DNA of 64,000 nucleotides from an uncultured Dehalococcoidia bacterium (GCA_951813255.1 OX638353.1:806001-870000); one strand, 5' to 3'. Positions 42,205-51,754 are shown, counted from the stretch's first letter. The notes: a model not told the origin generated them from the sequence alone. Translations and numbers: made by a program.

Positions 42205-43555
42205 CTTCCGCAACTTCCAAGGCTTCCACCGGCGCTCTCTGCGGAGTAGGCGTTGGGTCCTGCAGTACATGCTGTTCAGCTTGACGCAGAGCGGGTATGG
42301 CTGCTGCCACCAGCACGACCATTCCTGCGGTCAGGCCACCGAATAGGGCTAGGCTGTAGGCGGGGTCAATGAACTGGGCCCCGGTGCCCAACAGGATAAC
42401 GCCAAAAGGCCCCATCCCCATGACGATGAGCCTTATACCGATAACCCGTCCCCGGATGTAGTCTGGGGAGGCAATTTGCAGCAACGCCATATTGCTGGTG
42501 AGGAACAACTGCATCATGAACCCTACGATGGCCACCATCCCCATAGATAGCGCGAACGCGGTTGAAAGAGCGAACGACAGTATGGCCATCCCCAAGATTA
42601 CCCCGCCACCCAGCAGGAGGAACTTCAACTGCCGGTGACCGCTGAAGAAGGCGACAGTGATTACCCCAAAAATCCCGCCAACTCCTGCCGCAACCCCCAA
42701 AAGTCCCAGCCCCTGTGGCCCGGCGTTCAGGATGTCGTCGGCGAAGACCGGCAGGATGGAATTGTAAGGGAGGGCGAACAGAGTGCCTACAAGACCCAAC
42801 AATGTCAGTCCGACCAGGAGAGGTCTCGCCCAGATATACTGCATCCCCTCCATGATGGACTTCCATGTGCCACCGGCGGTCGGCCTGCTATTGCTGCTTC
42901 CGCTTGGCAGCCATAGGGCCATGGCTCCCGCAGGTAAGACCAGTAACGTAGCTACTAGGAAGGCTACACTCATGTCGGTCCACTTGATCAGATAGCCTGC
43001 CATGCCGGGGCCGATGATTTGCGCCAGAGCGAATATCGTCGTGAACAGTATGACGGCACTGCTGATGTCGCGAGGCTTGACCACGTTCGGCACCATGGCG
43101 TTCCGCGCCGGATGATATAGCGCGAAGACCGATCCGTTGGCCAAAGCCAGCACATACACTGGCCAGACATCGTGTACACCTAGGAAGAGCAGGACCGTCT
43201 GTAAGCCAATGATGAAGAAATTTAGCGCTTCCCCCATGATTAACACGGTACGGCGAGTAAAGCGGTCTGCAAGCACGCCGCCCCAACCAGAGAAAAGCAG
43301 CATGGGCAGCATGGCCACGGCATGGATCGCCGTCACCTGGAACGGGTCCCCTGTCTCTCGCTGCAGCAACCAGCCGCGAGCAGTGAGGACCATGAAGAAG
43401 GAGATGAAAGATATGAGCGAGGCCGCCCACAATATCCGGAACGGTGTGTAGGCAAATGCCCTCATCGGACGACCCCCAAAGGTGTGTCCTCTGAACCGGG
43501 CCCCGTTCACGCCAGGGGCCCGTTCCTCGGGCACTCCGTTGACCCTCCCACTCAC
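42191..43555 (-). CDS. MFS transporter (EntS-like MFS_3 family)
   Basis: The 454-residue protein has about twelve hydrophobic helices; FRILWAASLISFISFFMV, the MFS loop motif GGVLADRFTRRTVLIMGE near residue 95 and PARNAMVPNVVKPRDISSAVIL match the enterobactin-exporter-like MFS_3 group. It is likely an exporter of small metabolites, siderophores or drugs; the substrate is unknown. The GTG start overlaps the agmatinase-like stop (GTGA), suggesting coupled translation. Met31 is a possible later start. Confidence 0.88.
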   Translation of the reverse strand: MSGRVNGVPEERAPGVNGARFRGHTFGGRPMRAFAYTPFRILWAASLISFISFFMVLTARGWLLQRETGDPFQVTAIHAVAMLPMLLFSGWGGVLADRFTRRTVLIMGEALNFFIIGLQTVLLFLGVHDVWPVYVLALANGSVFALYHPARNAMVPNVVKPRDISSAVILFTTIFALAQIIGPGMAGYLIKWTDMSVAFLVATLLVLPAGAMALWLPSGSSNSRPTAGGTWKSIMEGMQYIWARPLLVGLTLLGLVGTLFALPYNSILPVFADDILNAGPQGLGLLGVAAGVGGIFGVITVAFFSGHRQLKFLLLGGGVILGMAILSFALSTAFALSMGMVAIVGFMMQLFLTSNMALLQIASPDYIRGRVIGIRLIVMGMGPFGVILLGTGAQFIDPAYSLALFGGLTAGMVVLVAAAIPALRQAEQHVLQDPTPTPQRAPVEALEVAEGDGD

Positions 43556-44526
43556 CTGGAAGGGAACCGGGCAGCCAGCACGTCGATGATTAGTTTGGAG
43601 GCGTACTGCACTGTCAGTTCCGAGGAGTCGTAGGGAGGGGCCACTTCCACCAAGTCCATTGCCACTAGGTTATGGTCCCGCACCAGTGCCATCAGGCAGG
43701 GATATGCCTCTTCGTATATCAAGCCCCCCACCTCTGGAGTCCCCGTACCGGGCGCCTGGCTGGGGTCCATCACGTCGATATCAAAGGTGATGTACAGGTT
43801 TTCACCACGAGGTATCTGGGCTGCTACCGCCTCCGGCCCCAGCTCTCGAAACCGCTTGGTGGTGATGATCAGGCTTCCGTCGCGCTGGGAGTCTTCGTAG
43901 GGTTGGCGTCGCGCCACCCGGATTCCCACCGAGCTAATGTGCCCGACGAAGGGCAGTTCGCGACAGCGGCGTATGGGGCTGCCGTGGGTGTAGAGCACAC
44001 CTTGATAGTCGTGGGAGTAGTCCATGTGGGCATCGAAATGGACAATGTTGAGGGGCTCGAACCGGGATAGACCCCGTACCGCAGGATAGGTAATAGCGTG
44101 GTCGCCACCTACAATCACAGGGAATGCCCCTTGGGCAGCCACCTTCTCCACCACTTGTGTCAGCTTGTCAAAGTTCCGGTGGAGATCGACTGGCAGGATG
44201 TTGATGTTGCCACAGTCGGCCATGGTGATGCCTCGCAGCAACTCGTCTCCCGCTTCGATGTCGTAGTAGCCCTCTGCTTCCTCACCACGACCGAAAGGGT
44301 CGGCGTATGAGTAGCCGCGGGGCGCATCCCGTATCGCGTCGGGTCCGTAACGTGCTCCGGGACGCCCAAGAGTGCCTTGGTCGAAGGGCACACCGATAAA
44401 GGCAACGTCAGCATCCATGGTGTCCAGGTCCGTGCACAAGGGCGCCTTGAAGAAGCTCCGGGGATGGGCCTTGACTATCGGCCAGTCCCCGTCTGGTGCT
44501 TGAGAGTTGGGCGACTCTTGCGCCAC
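43552..44526 (-). CDS. Agmatinase/arginase family (ureohydrolase)
   Basis: The 324-residue metallohydrolase has the Mn2+ motifs of ureohydrolases: GGDHAITYPAV, HFDAHMDYSHDYQG and TFDIDVMDPSQAPGTGTPEVGG. It should cleave a guanidino compound such as agmatine, guanidinobutyrate or a related amide, releasing urea. The N-terminal GVPFDQGTLGRPGARYGPDAIRDA is typical. It sits between an SnoaL-like gene and an MFS exporter on one strand. Confidence 0.9.
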   Translation of the reverse strand: MAQESPNSQAPDGDWPIVKAHPRSFFKAPLCTDLDTMDADVAFIGVPFDQGTLGRPGARYGPDAIRDAPRGYSYADPFGRGEEAEGYYDIEAGDELLRGITMADCGNINILPVDLHRNFDKLTQVVEKVAAQGAFPVIVGGDHAITYPAVRGLSRFEPLNIVHFDAHMDYSHDYQGVLYTHGSPIRRCRELPFVGHISSVGIRVARRQPYEDSQRDGSLIITTKRFRELGPEAVAAQIPRGENLYITFDIDVMDPSQAPGTGTPEVGGLIYEEAYPCLMALVRDHNLVAMDLVEVAPPYDSSELTVQYASKLIIDVLAARFPSR

Positions 44527-44556
44527 GACATCCCCCTTGGAGCCTGATACGGTTCC

Positions 44557-45018
44557 TTACACGAACTGGGCCTTGGCCCAACCTTGGTCGAAGGGCGTCC
44601 AGAAATTCGAAGTGATCCGCAAGTTCTGAAACATCCAACGTCCGTCCACTCGTATGTACTCCTCGTCATAACGGGCGGAGCCCCATACTGCTTGGTCGCC
44701 TTGCGCGTAGGTACAAGCTTGGAACAGGTACCACACACCAGTTGCCTTGTCTCCGCTCACTTCGATCAGTGGGTTCATCACCATGTGTACCGCGAAGGGC
44801 AGTCGTTCCGGCGCGTGCTGGAAGAATTGCCTTATCTCGTCCCTGCCCACGGCTTTGCCCCGGATACCCCCGTCCCATACAGCGTCCTCGGTGAACAGAC
44901 TGGCAAGGCCTTCCACATCATAATGGTCGTCGCAGTACATGCAGTAACGTGCCTTGAGAGCTCGGATGCTCTCGATGTCCTCCAACCGCTGGATGCGGGC
45001 TTCCCAGTCCTCAGACAT
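44557..45018 (-). CDS. SnoaL-like / NTF2-fold protein
   Basis: The 153-residue protein reads MSEDWEARIQRLEDIESIRALKARYCMYCDDHYDVEGLASLFTEDAVWDGG, the classic start of the SnoaL_4/NTF2-like group of dehydratases or isomerases and hydroxylase-like proteins. The active role is unknown. I chose ATG 45018 with CAGGAGCG upstream, rejecting a longer frame that begins far upstream. The agmatinase-like gene follows about 30 bases later. Confidence 0.82.
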   Translation of the reverse strand: MSEDWEARIQRLEDIESIRALKARYCMYCDDHYDVEGLASLFTEDAVWDGGIRGKAVGRDEIRQFFQHAPERLPFAVHMVMNPLIEVSGDKATGVWYLFQACTYAQGDQAVWGSARYDEEYIRVDGRWMFQNLRITSNFWTPFDQGWAKAQFV

Positions 45019-45223
45019 CGCCACGCTCCTGTTTCGGTATTGCCACGTACCTCGAATTCCGACAAGGCTTAGCATACGCTTTTCCTTGCTCGCTTTGAAG
45101 GGCGACCCATGGCGGGTCTGTGAATCTTGCCAGCCAGCCTCGCTCTTGACACGGTAGTAGCAGCGGTATAGCGTCCCAACAACTCTGTGCCCACGCCTTA
45201 GTGCTCTTACCAAGGAGGCCTTT

Positions 45224-46573
45224 GTGATTTACAACGCCGAGAAGCGGGATATCTCCATCGCCGTGGGCGGCGATGCCATGATCACCCGCCGGATGCGCGC
45301 CTTCAATGAGGACAGCTTCCTCAAGCTGCGGGACATACTGCACCGGGCTGATGCCACCGTGGTCAACCTGGAGATGCTGTTCCACGACTACGAGAGCAGT
45401 TGGCAGTGGAGCAACGCCACTTACACACGCTCCGACCCCCGCAACCTGGATGAGCTGAAGTGGATGGGCATTGATGCCGTCACCACGGCCAACAACCACT
45501 CTTTCGATTTCTCCGAAGGTGGATTCCTTACCACCCTGGACCACTGTCGCGAAATCGACCTGCCCCAAGCTGGCGGTGGGCGCAGCATCGACGAAGCTCG
45601 TGCCCCTGCTTATGTGGACTCCCCTCGTGGACGGCTGGCTGTCATGTCCGCCTCCAGCACCTTCAGCGATCAGTCCCGGGCTGGGCCGGGGAGGCCCGAC
45701 TTTCGTGGGCGCCCCGGCATCAATGCCCTGCGGCACAAGCTGGTGCACCACGTCGACCGTGAGGTATTCGATGCTTTGCACCGTGCGAACCGTGAAATGG
45801 GCTACCAGGAAGCGCACGAAGCTTATGAGGCCTTCGGCTTTCGTGGGGCAGAGGAGGAGCTTGACCCTGCCACCCAAGTCGAGTTCATGGAGAAACGATT
45901 TGTCCTTGACGAGCAGTTCCGCATCGAGACATCGGTAAACCAGGACGACATGGGTGGCATCGGCAAGTGGATACGGGGCGCGCAGAAGCAGTCCGACTGG
46001 GTGATCTATGGCGTCCATTGCCACGAAAGTGGCGACAGTGGAGATTTCCATGGGCATTCTCGTGTATCCCCACCAGACTTTCTTGAGGAGTTTGCCCGGT
46101 GGACCATCGACCAAGGCTGCGCTCTCTTTGCTGGCCACGGGCCACATTTTCTGCGGGGCATCGAGATTTACAAGGGACGCCCCATCTTCTACAGCTTGGG
46201 CAACTTCATCTTCCAGAACGAGAGTGTTCTCTGGGTGCCCGACGAAGCCTACCGACGGTTCAAGCTGGGTTATGACCAAACTCCGGGGGACTACCTTGAT
46301 GCCCGGTCCGGCGGAGGCACACGGGCCTTTGCTGGTGACCCGGTCTTCTGGCAGAGCGTGGTAGCGGTATGCAACTACGCTGGAGGCGACCTGCGTGAGA
46401 TTGTCCTGTACCCCATTGATATGGGCTACGGGCGTCCAATTCCCCAACGAGGCAGGCCGGTGCTTGCCGAGGGGCCGATGGCTCACCAGACCCTTAAATG
46501 GCTTCAGGATGTCTCCCGTCCGTACGGGACGGAGATCACGATCCAAGGAGATGTGGGGGTTATTCGCCTCTAG
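45224..46573 (+). CDS. CapA family protein (poly-gamma-glutamate synthesis type)
   Basis: The 449-residue protein belongs to the PGA_cap/metallophosphatase-like CapA family: ISIAVGGDAMITRRM, TVVNLEMLFHDY, TTANNHSFDFSEGGFLTTL, IYGVHCHESGD, LFAGHGPHFLRGIEIYKGRPIFYSLGNFIF. The motifs match metal-binding residues of calcineurin-like phosphoesterases. No signal peptide is visible, which is unusual for envelope CapA and suggests a cytoplasmic hydrolase of unknown substrate. It starts with GTG after AAGGAGG. Confidence 0.86.
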   Translation: MIYNAEKRDISIAVGGDAMITRRMRAFNEDSFLKLRDILHRADATVVNLEMLFHDYESSWQWSNATYTRSDPRNLDELKWMGIDAVTTANNHSFDFSEGGFLTTLDHCREIDLPQAGGGRSIDEARAPAYVDSPRGRLAVMSASSTFSDQSRAGPGRPDFRGRPGINALRHKLVHHVDREVFDALHRANREMGYQEAHEAYEAFGFRGAEEELDPATQVEFMEKRFVLDEQFRIETSVNQDDMGGIGKWIRGAQKQSDWVIYGVHCHESGDSGDFHGHSRVSPPDFLEEFARWTIDQGCALFAGHGPHFLRGIEIYKGRPIFYSLGNFIFQNESVLWVPDEAYRRFKLGYDQTPGDYLDARSGGGTRAFAGDPVFWQSVVAVCNYAGGDLREIVLYPIDMGYGRPIPQRGRPVLAEGPMAHQTLKWLQDVSRPYGTEITIQGDVGVIRL

Positions 46574-46594
46574 CACGGAGACCCCTGGGCTGGG

Positions 46595-47371
46595 TCAGGA
46601 CTTCAAGTACCTGCTGAACCATTCGAGGGTACGTCCCCATGCCATGTGGCAGGCCTCAGGCCGGTAGCTGGGGCGGGTATCGGAGAAGAAGGCGTGGGCT
46701 GCATTTGGATAGCTCATGATCTCGTAGGTCTTTCCGCATCTAGACAATTCCGCTTCGAGTTTTGCTACGTCCTCCTGTGATGGGTTGGGGTCGTCTACCC
46801 CGAACAGGCCCAGCATTGGGCAGCAGAGGTCTTTCACCATGTCGATGGGAGGCATGGGGTTGACCTCGGTTGGGGCGATGACGCCGTTGGAGTAGAAGTT
46901 GACGTAGCAGTCGAGCCCCGATGTGTTGCAGGCGAACACCAGCCCTACACGCCCTCCAGAGCAGAAGCCGACCACGCCAATGCGCTCGTTGACGAATGGG
47001 GCTGACCGAAGGAAGTCCAGCGCGCCCTGCAGGTCTCCGTTGGCTTGAGCATTGGGCCGGTTGCGCAACCACTCCCCGGTCTTCCGCACATCCTCCTCCT
47101 CGACCACGGTGGTGAACTCGTTCCGGCTGTAGAGGGCGGGGAGAATGGCGGCACAGCCGTGGACGGCAAGGCGCCGGGCGACATCCTTCAGGTGTTCCTC
47201 ATAGCCATGCACCCCATGCACAATGATTACGCCGGGATGCTGCTGCTCATCCGCTGGGCGGGCCACATAGGCAGGGACCGGGTCGCCGTTATACCCGGAG
47301 TAGGTGACCTCGTAGCACCTCATATCGGCCAGCGAGTAGATGGCTCCGGGCGGGGTAATCTGGCTTGTCAT
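46595..47371 (-). CDS. Dienelactone hydrolase family protein
   Basis: The 258-residue alpha/beta-hydrolase has VIIVHGVHGYEEHLKDVARRL, the Cys nucleophile in IGVVGFCSGGRVGLVFAC, Asp in FGVDDPNPSQEDV and His in YPNAAHAFFSD, the dienelactone hydrolase triad. Family members open lactones in chlorocatechol-type degradation or act as general carboxylesterases. I chose ATG 47371 with AGGAGACGG upstream. It fits the aromatic or amidohydrolase catabolic theme of the region, but the substrate is unknown. Confidence 0.88.
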   Translation of the reverse strand: MTSQITPPGAIYSLADMRCYEVTYSGYNGDPVPAYVARPADEQQHPGVIIVHGVHGYEEHLKDVARRLAVHGCAAILPALYSRNEFTTVVEEEDVRKTGEWLRNRPNAQANGDLQGALDFLRSAPFVNERIGVVGFCSGGRVGLVFACNTSGLDCYVNFYSNGVIAPTEVNPMPPIDMVKDLCCPMLGLFGVDDPNPSQEDVAKLEAELSRCGKTYEIMSYPNAAHAFFSDTRPSYRPEACHMAWGRTLEWFSRYLKS

Positions 47372-47450
47372 GACCGTCTCCTGTTGGGCCGTGTGCGGCA
47401 TCGACCCCAGCTAGAATCACGCGTTTTGTTGGTCTCCATGGACAGGCTTT

Positions 47451-47590
47451 TTTCGCAGTTTTCGCAGTCGGTTTGTAGCTGTGGCGAGGTAGTTTCGTAT
47501 CTGAGAGGACTGCGAAATCTGCGGGATATGCAATTTTTCGTATCTGGACGGTGGTTATTCCGGGACTGCGAAAAGGCGGATTTCGCGGAA
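47451..47590. repeat. Word array 3: CTGCGAAA/TTTCGCAG words on the shared scaffold
   Basis: TTTCGCAG at 47451-47458 and about 47460-47467, CTGCGAAA at 47510-47517 and 47566-47573, plus TTTCGCGG near 47581, alternate with TTTCGTATCTG (the complement of CAGATACGAAA) at 47493-47503 and 47536-47546 and GTAGCTG at 47475-47481. It is the third clear member of this array family, in inverse orientation to the first two. Confidence 0.8.
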
Positions 47591-47828
47591 TCGGGCTACT
47601 TAGCTTGGGATTCATGACTGTGGGTCTTGTCGTTGTCTTTCATCGTGATCCTGGTCTGGATTGTGGCCCTGTATCGGGGTCCGGGGCAGGCTTTTCGTCG
47701 CAATGACGGGGTTGGGGGCAGCCCCGGCTACGCTCCCAACTTAGTCCGCTTGGGCGTGGTCTCACCATCTGATTCATATCGAGTATGACTGGCGCTTCAG
47801 GCAACTTGCGATATAACTCCAAAAAGAA

Positions 47829-47866
47829 AGCAGGGGTGACCCTGAGGGGTCAGTCCCCCGCCTGCT
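47829..47866 (-). terminator. Terminator-like hairpin on the minus strand
   Basis: Arms AGCAGG and CCTGCT, with inner TGACCC/GGGTCA pairs, form a bulged hairpin. On the minus strand it is followed by a T-rich run (TTTCTTTTT). It sits upstream of the MetE-like gene, so it could end an unseen antisense or leader transcript. Its role is unclear. Confidence 0.45.
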
Positions 47867-48006
47867 TGCTGGATCCAGATTATCGGTCGCGCCGCGGCGG
47901 TGTCAACGACTTAATGTCATGGTGGCGGGGGTGTAGACTACCGTTGACGGCTGCGCCAAAGGCGGCCCAGAAGACTGAAAAAGCCATAGGCGGGTAGAGG
48001 CTTACC

Positions 48007-49047
48007 ATGTTTAACGAACCCTTGATGACCACGGTGGTGGGGAGCTACCCACAGCCAGCGTGGCTGGTGAACCAGGAGGCACTAGCCGGACGACTGGTGC
48101 CACGGGTGCGGGCCCCGGAACTCTGGCGCGTAGCCCCGGAGTTGCTGGAGCAGGCCCAGGACGACGCGACACTGCTGGCCATTCGGGACATGGAGCGGGC
48201 TGGTGTAGACATAATCAGTGACGGTGAGATCCGGCGAGAGAGTTACTCCAACCGATTCGCCACCGCGCTGGGCGGTGTGGACCCGGAGGGGCCCGGCACT
48301 ACAATTGGACGAACGGGAGAACCCACTCCTGTCCCTCGCGTGATCGGCCCGATACGGCGCACCGAGCCAGTCCAAGTCAGGGATGTGCGTTTTCTCCGCA
48401 GCAACACCGCGCACCGCATCAAGGTCACTATTCCGGGTCCCTTTACCATGTCGCAACAGGCCCAAAACGAGCACTACGCCGATGACCGCGCCCTCGCCAT
48501 GGACTATGCCGAGGCAGTGAATGCGGAAGTAAGGGAACTGTTTGAGGCTGGGGCTGACATCGTGCAGCTAGACGAGCCCTGGCTGCAGGCCCGGGTGGAG
48601 AATGCCCGGCGATTCGGAGTGGAGGCCATCAACCGGGCCGTACATGATGTGCAGGGTCCCATGGCACTCCATCTCTGTTTTGGCTACGCTGCCTCGATGC
48701 GCCAGCAGGAAAAGCCCTCGGCCTACTCATTTTTGTCTGAGCTGGAACAGGCTGAGGTAGCGATGGTGTCCATAGAGGCTGCGCAACCCAAGCTTGACCT
48801 GGGTATGCTGGACCTGTTGCCGTCCAAAACCGTGATCGTGGGCGTACTCGACTTGGGTGACATGAACGTCGAAACGCCTGAGATCGTGGCCCAACGCATA
48901 CGGGAGGCCCTCCAGCACTTGCCGCCAGAGCGCTTGATGCTGGCCCCTGACTGTGGGATGAAGTACCTGCCGCGGGAGGTGGCGCGTGGCAAGCTGCGGG
49001 CCTTGGCGTTAGGGGCAGCAATCGTGAAGGCGGAGTTGGGGCTGTAG
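48007..49047 (+). CDS. MetE-like cobalamin-independent methionine synthase C-terminal-type methyltransferase
   Basis: The 346-residue TIM barrel starts VGSYPQP and has RDMERAGVDIISDGEIRRE, DIVQLDEPWLQAR and the zinc-binding residues of MetE: His and Cys in MALHLCFGY, Glu in MVSIEAAQ and Cys in LAPDCGMKYLP. It is the size of the catalytic C-terminal half of MetE, as in short core enzymes that take methyl groups from other donors such as methylcobalamin or methylated thiols. The cosubstrate is not known. GTAGAGG lies before the ATG. Confidence 0.85.
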   Translation: MFNEPLMTTVVGSYPQPAWLVNQEALAGRLVPRVRAPELWRVAPELLEQAQDDATLLAIRDMERAGVDIISDGEIRRESYSNRFATALGGVDPEGPGTTIGRTGEPTPVPRVIGPIRRTEPVQVRDVRFLRSNTAHRIKVTIPGPFTMSQQAQNEHYADDRALAMDYAEAVNAEVRELFEAGADIVQLDEPWLQARVENARRFGVEAINRAVHDVQGPMALHLCFGYAASMRQQEKPSAYSFLSELEQAEVAMVSIEAAQPKLDLGMLDLLPSKTVIVGVLDLGDMNVETPEIVAQRIREALQHLPPERLMLAPDCGMKYLPREVARGKLRALALGAAIVKAELGL

Positions 49048-49076
49048 CGGGGCTGCTTGGAGAAACGGGTGCGCTC

Positions 49077-50318
49077 CTAGGCGTCCATCATCTCTGCCCA
49101 GCGGCCGTAGAAGGCGCGGTGGTTGGACTCGCTCACGCGCGTGTCGCTGGCCCATGCCATCAGGCTCTCGTCGAAGCCCTCGTGGCCCAGCCCCATAGCA
49201 GTGTGCATGGGCATCCGTCGTGACGCCACGCCACGGCTGGTGTTGGTGACTTCCTGCCAGTTGTCCATGTCGTCCTGCTCGAAGGTGCCTGTGGGCCCGA
49301 ACCCGCGTGCGCCTGCCAAGCGGATGGCGTCCTTCACCTCTTGGGGAGCAGCTTTGTCCACGTAGGCCCACGACCATATTTCGGTCTTGTCGGGGCCACG
49401 AGGCTGCCACACGCGGATGGTGCGCGAGCCGGTGCGGAGGATGGCGAAGTTGGGGAAGATGTTGCCTGCAATGGGGTTGATGAGGGAGTGCCTCTCGCCC
49501 AGTCGCTGGCGGACGTCTTGGGCATGCTTCTGCTCGTAGGCGTCCAGCACGGGCATGAGCGGGTCCGCGGTCTCGCCGGGGCTGAGGGCTAGGATGCAAT
49601 GACCCTGCTCGGTGGATACCAGTCTGCCAGGCTCCTCGCTGGCGGGGCGGTTGAAGCGGGCGTCGACGGCGGAGCGGTGTGTCCACGGGACGTGGTAGGA
49701 GTCGCCGGCGAAGTTTTCGGCGGCCAGCTTCCAGTTGCAGGGGACGACCCACTTGTGCATCCCGCCGATCATCTCGATGCCGCCCTCGTGACGGTCGAAG
49801 AAGTTGTCCATGTACCAAGTCATCTCGCCAAGGTAGTCAAGCAGGGGAGGAGCGTTGGGATTGAAGGTTGCGAAGATCATCCCCTTGTAGTCGTCTATTT
49901 TGGCGACAGGGACCAACCCCCACTTGTCGGTATCAAGTTCGTCGTAATAGGCTTCTCGGAGGCTGGGCACTGCTATGAGCTTGCCGTCGTTGCCGTAGGT
50001 CCAGCCATGATATGCGCATACGAAGGCTGAGGCGTTACCACTGTCAGCCCGGCATACGCGGTTGCCACGGTGACGGCACACATTGAGGAAGGCGCAGGCT
50101 TGGCCTGAGGCGTCGCGGGTGACCAAAACCGGGTCCTCGGCCATGTAAGTAGTGAAGAAGTCGCCGGGGTTGGGGATCACCGTTTCGTGGCAGAGGAAGA
50201 GCCAACTAGGGGCGAAGACGCGCTCCAATTCTTCGCGGTAAATCTCCTCGTCGGAGAAGATGCGGCGATCCATCATTCCCCGCTGGACATCCACTAACCT
50301 GCTGCCCTGGACGGTCAT
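49077..50318 (-). CDS. Rieske non-heme iron oxygenase, alpha subunit (paralogue 2)
   Basis: The 413-residue protein is a close paralogue of the gene at 25971. It has the Rieske ligands CRHRGN and CAYHGW and the iron motif AENFAGDSYHVPWTH. Large stretches, such as RHRGNRVCRADSGNASAFV, are identical between the two. It presumably hydroxylates or demethylates a similar but not identical substrate. ATG 50318 follows AAGGGGGCC. An MFS carrier gene lies just upstream on the same strand and may import the substrate. Confidence 0.9.
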   Translation of the reverse strand: MTVQGSRLVDVQRGMMDRRIFSDEEIYREELERVFAPSWLFLCHETVIPNPGDFFTTYMAEDPVLVTRDASGQACAFLNVCRHRGNRVCRADSGNASAFVCAYHGWTYGNDGKLIAVPSLREAYYDELDTDKWGLVPVAKIDDYKGMIFATFNPNAPPLLDYLGEMTWYMDNFFDRHEGGIEMIGGMHKWVVPCNWKLAAENFAGDSYHVPWTHRSAVDARFNRPASEEPGRLVSTEQGHCILALSPGETADPLMPVLDAYEQKHAQDVRQRLGERHSLINPIAGNIFPNFAILRTGSRTIRVWQPRGPDKTEIWSWAYVDKAAPQEVKDAIRLAGARGFGPTGTFEQDDMDNWQEVTNTSRGVASRRMPMHTAMGLGHEGFDESLMAWASDTRVSESNHRAFYGRWAEMMDA

Positions 50319-50344
50319 ATTGGCCCCCTTACTTGTGGATGGGG

Positions 50345-51754
50345 TCAACCTGCGGACGCTGGGCTTTCCTGTGGCCTAGGTTGGTACCGGGCTGAGTACT
50401 GCTTTTCCTTTACCCCGAAGGAGGTCATGGTGGCCACCAGCAGTAGGCATGCGACTATGGCGAAAGCCCAGTCATAATTGCCGAGCCAGTCGTGCATCAG
50501 GCCTGCGAACTGGATGCTGAAAGCCGCTCCCATCTGGTGGAAGAGGAAGGTCATTCCGGTAAGAGTGCCAAGGAACTTCAAGCCGTAGATGTCGGCTGCG
50601 AGGCTGGTGGTCAGCGGGCCCGTGGCCCACCAAGAGAAGCCCAGCACGGAGGCGAAGGCCCAAATGGACCAGGGTGCGGGCAAGAGGAAGAGCATCATGT
50701 AGCCGATGAAGCGTCCGCCGTAGACCAAGGCGAGAAGGTTCTTCCGGGGGAACTTGTCGGCTAGGAAGGTAGCTCCGAGCAGGCCCACTACGTTCAACCC
50801 GCTCATTAACCCGAAGGCCAAGGCTGCCGTGGCTTTCGTCATCCCCTCTTCTTCGGCGTAGGGGATGAAGTGGAAGCTCATGATGGAGGTGGTGGCTCCG
50901 CAGGCGAAATAAGCGATGGAGAGCTGCCAGAAGGGGGCCGATTTCAGAGACTTCTTCCAGTAGTCAAGCTCAAGAGGTCCCGGTGTCTGCTGTGTGGGCG
51001 GAGTAGGCTGGCCCTGTGAATCGGTTGCCCGCTCCCCGTCAGGGCGAAGACCCATATCAGCGGGGTCGTTTCGCAGCAGGATGAGGGTAAGGGGGAAGCC
51101 CAGTGCGAAGACGATAATTCCCAGGACCATCCAGGTGGTGCGCCAGTCAAATTCCTGGATGAGGTAAGCGCTGAGAGGCACCAACACCAGTCCGCCCACG
51201 GAAGCGCCAGCGGTGCTGATTCCCAAGGCGGTGGCACGGCGTTTGCGAAACCATCGCGCCAGAAGAGCGCTGCCGATGTTGATGGTGCTGGCACTGGAGC
51301 CGATGGCGCCCAATATGCCGAAACCCAGGATCAGGTAGAGGATATGAGGCGTAGCCATCAGCATCAGGGTGCTTGCGGTCAGGATAAGCACGCCTGTAAG
51401 AATGACTTTGCGCCCGCCCAGCTTGTCGTAGAACCAGCCCGCGAAGGGCTGGCATAGGCCGGCTGCGATCATTCCCACCAAGCCAGCGACGGAAATTAAC
51501 CCGCGGCTCCACCCGAACTCGTCGCTCATGGGAGTCACAAAGTTTCCGAAGCTGCTGCGGGAGCCGATGGAGACCAAGGCCACGAGGAAGGTCACACCGA
51601 CGATCACCCACCCATAGAAGAGGGGAGACTTTGTGGGTGGCGCCGTGCTTGTGGATGGTTGTTCCGTAGCCGCCTCCTGCTCGCTCTGACAGCCTGTGCG
51701 GAAAGGGCGATGTACCAGTGTTGGGAGTGTACCACTCTGGCCGTCGGGGTACAA
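50345..51754 (-). CDS. MFS transporter, oxalate/formate antiporter-like
   Basis: The protein of up to 469 residues has about twelve helices. FYGWVIVGVTFLVALVS, GWSRGLISVAGLVGMIAAGLCQPFAGWFYDKLGGRKVILTGV and RATALGISTAGASVGGLVLVP match the OFA/monocarboxylate MFS group. It could carry the Rieske enzyme's carboxylated substrate. The start is uncertain: the TTG at 51754 gives a long hydrophilic leader, and no clear ribosome site is visible, so a start closer to PLFYGW is possible. It overlaps the Rieske gene region by a few bases. Confidence 0.8.
   Translation of the reverse strand: MYPDGQSGTLPTLVHRPFRTGCQSEQEAATEQPSTSTAPPTKSPLFYGWVIVGVTFLVALVSIGSRSSFGNFVTPMSDEFGWSRGLISVAGLVGMIAAGLCQPFAGWFYDKLGGRKVILTGVLILTASTLMLMATPHILYLILGFGILGAIGSSASTINIGSALLARWFRKRRATALGISTAGASVGGLVLVPLSAYLIQEFDWRTTWMVLGIIVFALGFPLTLILLRNDPADMGLRPDGERATDSQGQPTPPTQQTPGPLELDYWKKSLKSAPFWQLSIAYFACGATTSIMSFHFIPYAEEEGMTKATAALAFGLMSGLNVVGLLGATFLADKFPRKNLLALVYGGRFIGYMMLFLLPAPWSIWAFASVLGFSWWATGPLTTSLAADIYGLKFLGTLTGMTFLFHQMGAAFSIQFAGLMHDWLGNYDWAFAIVACLLLVATMTSFGVKEKQYSARYQPRPQESPASAG

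Noticed and set aside
45011..46576. A 521-codon open frame on the minus strand
   Set aside because: It is antisense to the CapA-like gene at 45224, which has motifs, a GTG start and AAGGAGG; the antisense frame shows no recognisable domain.
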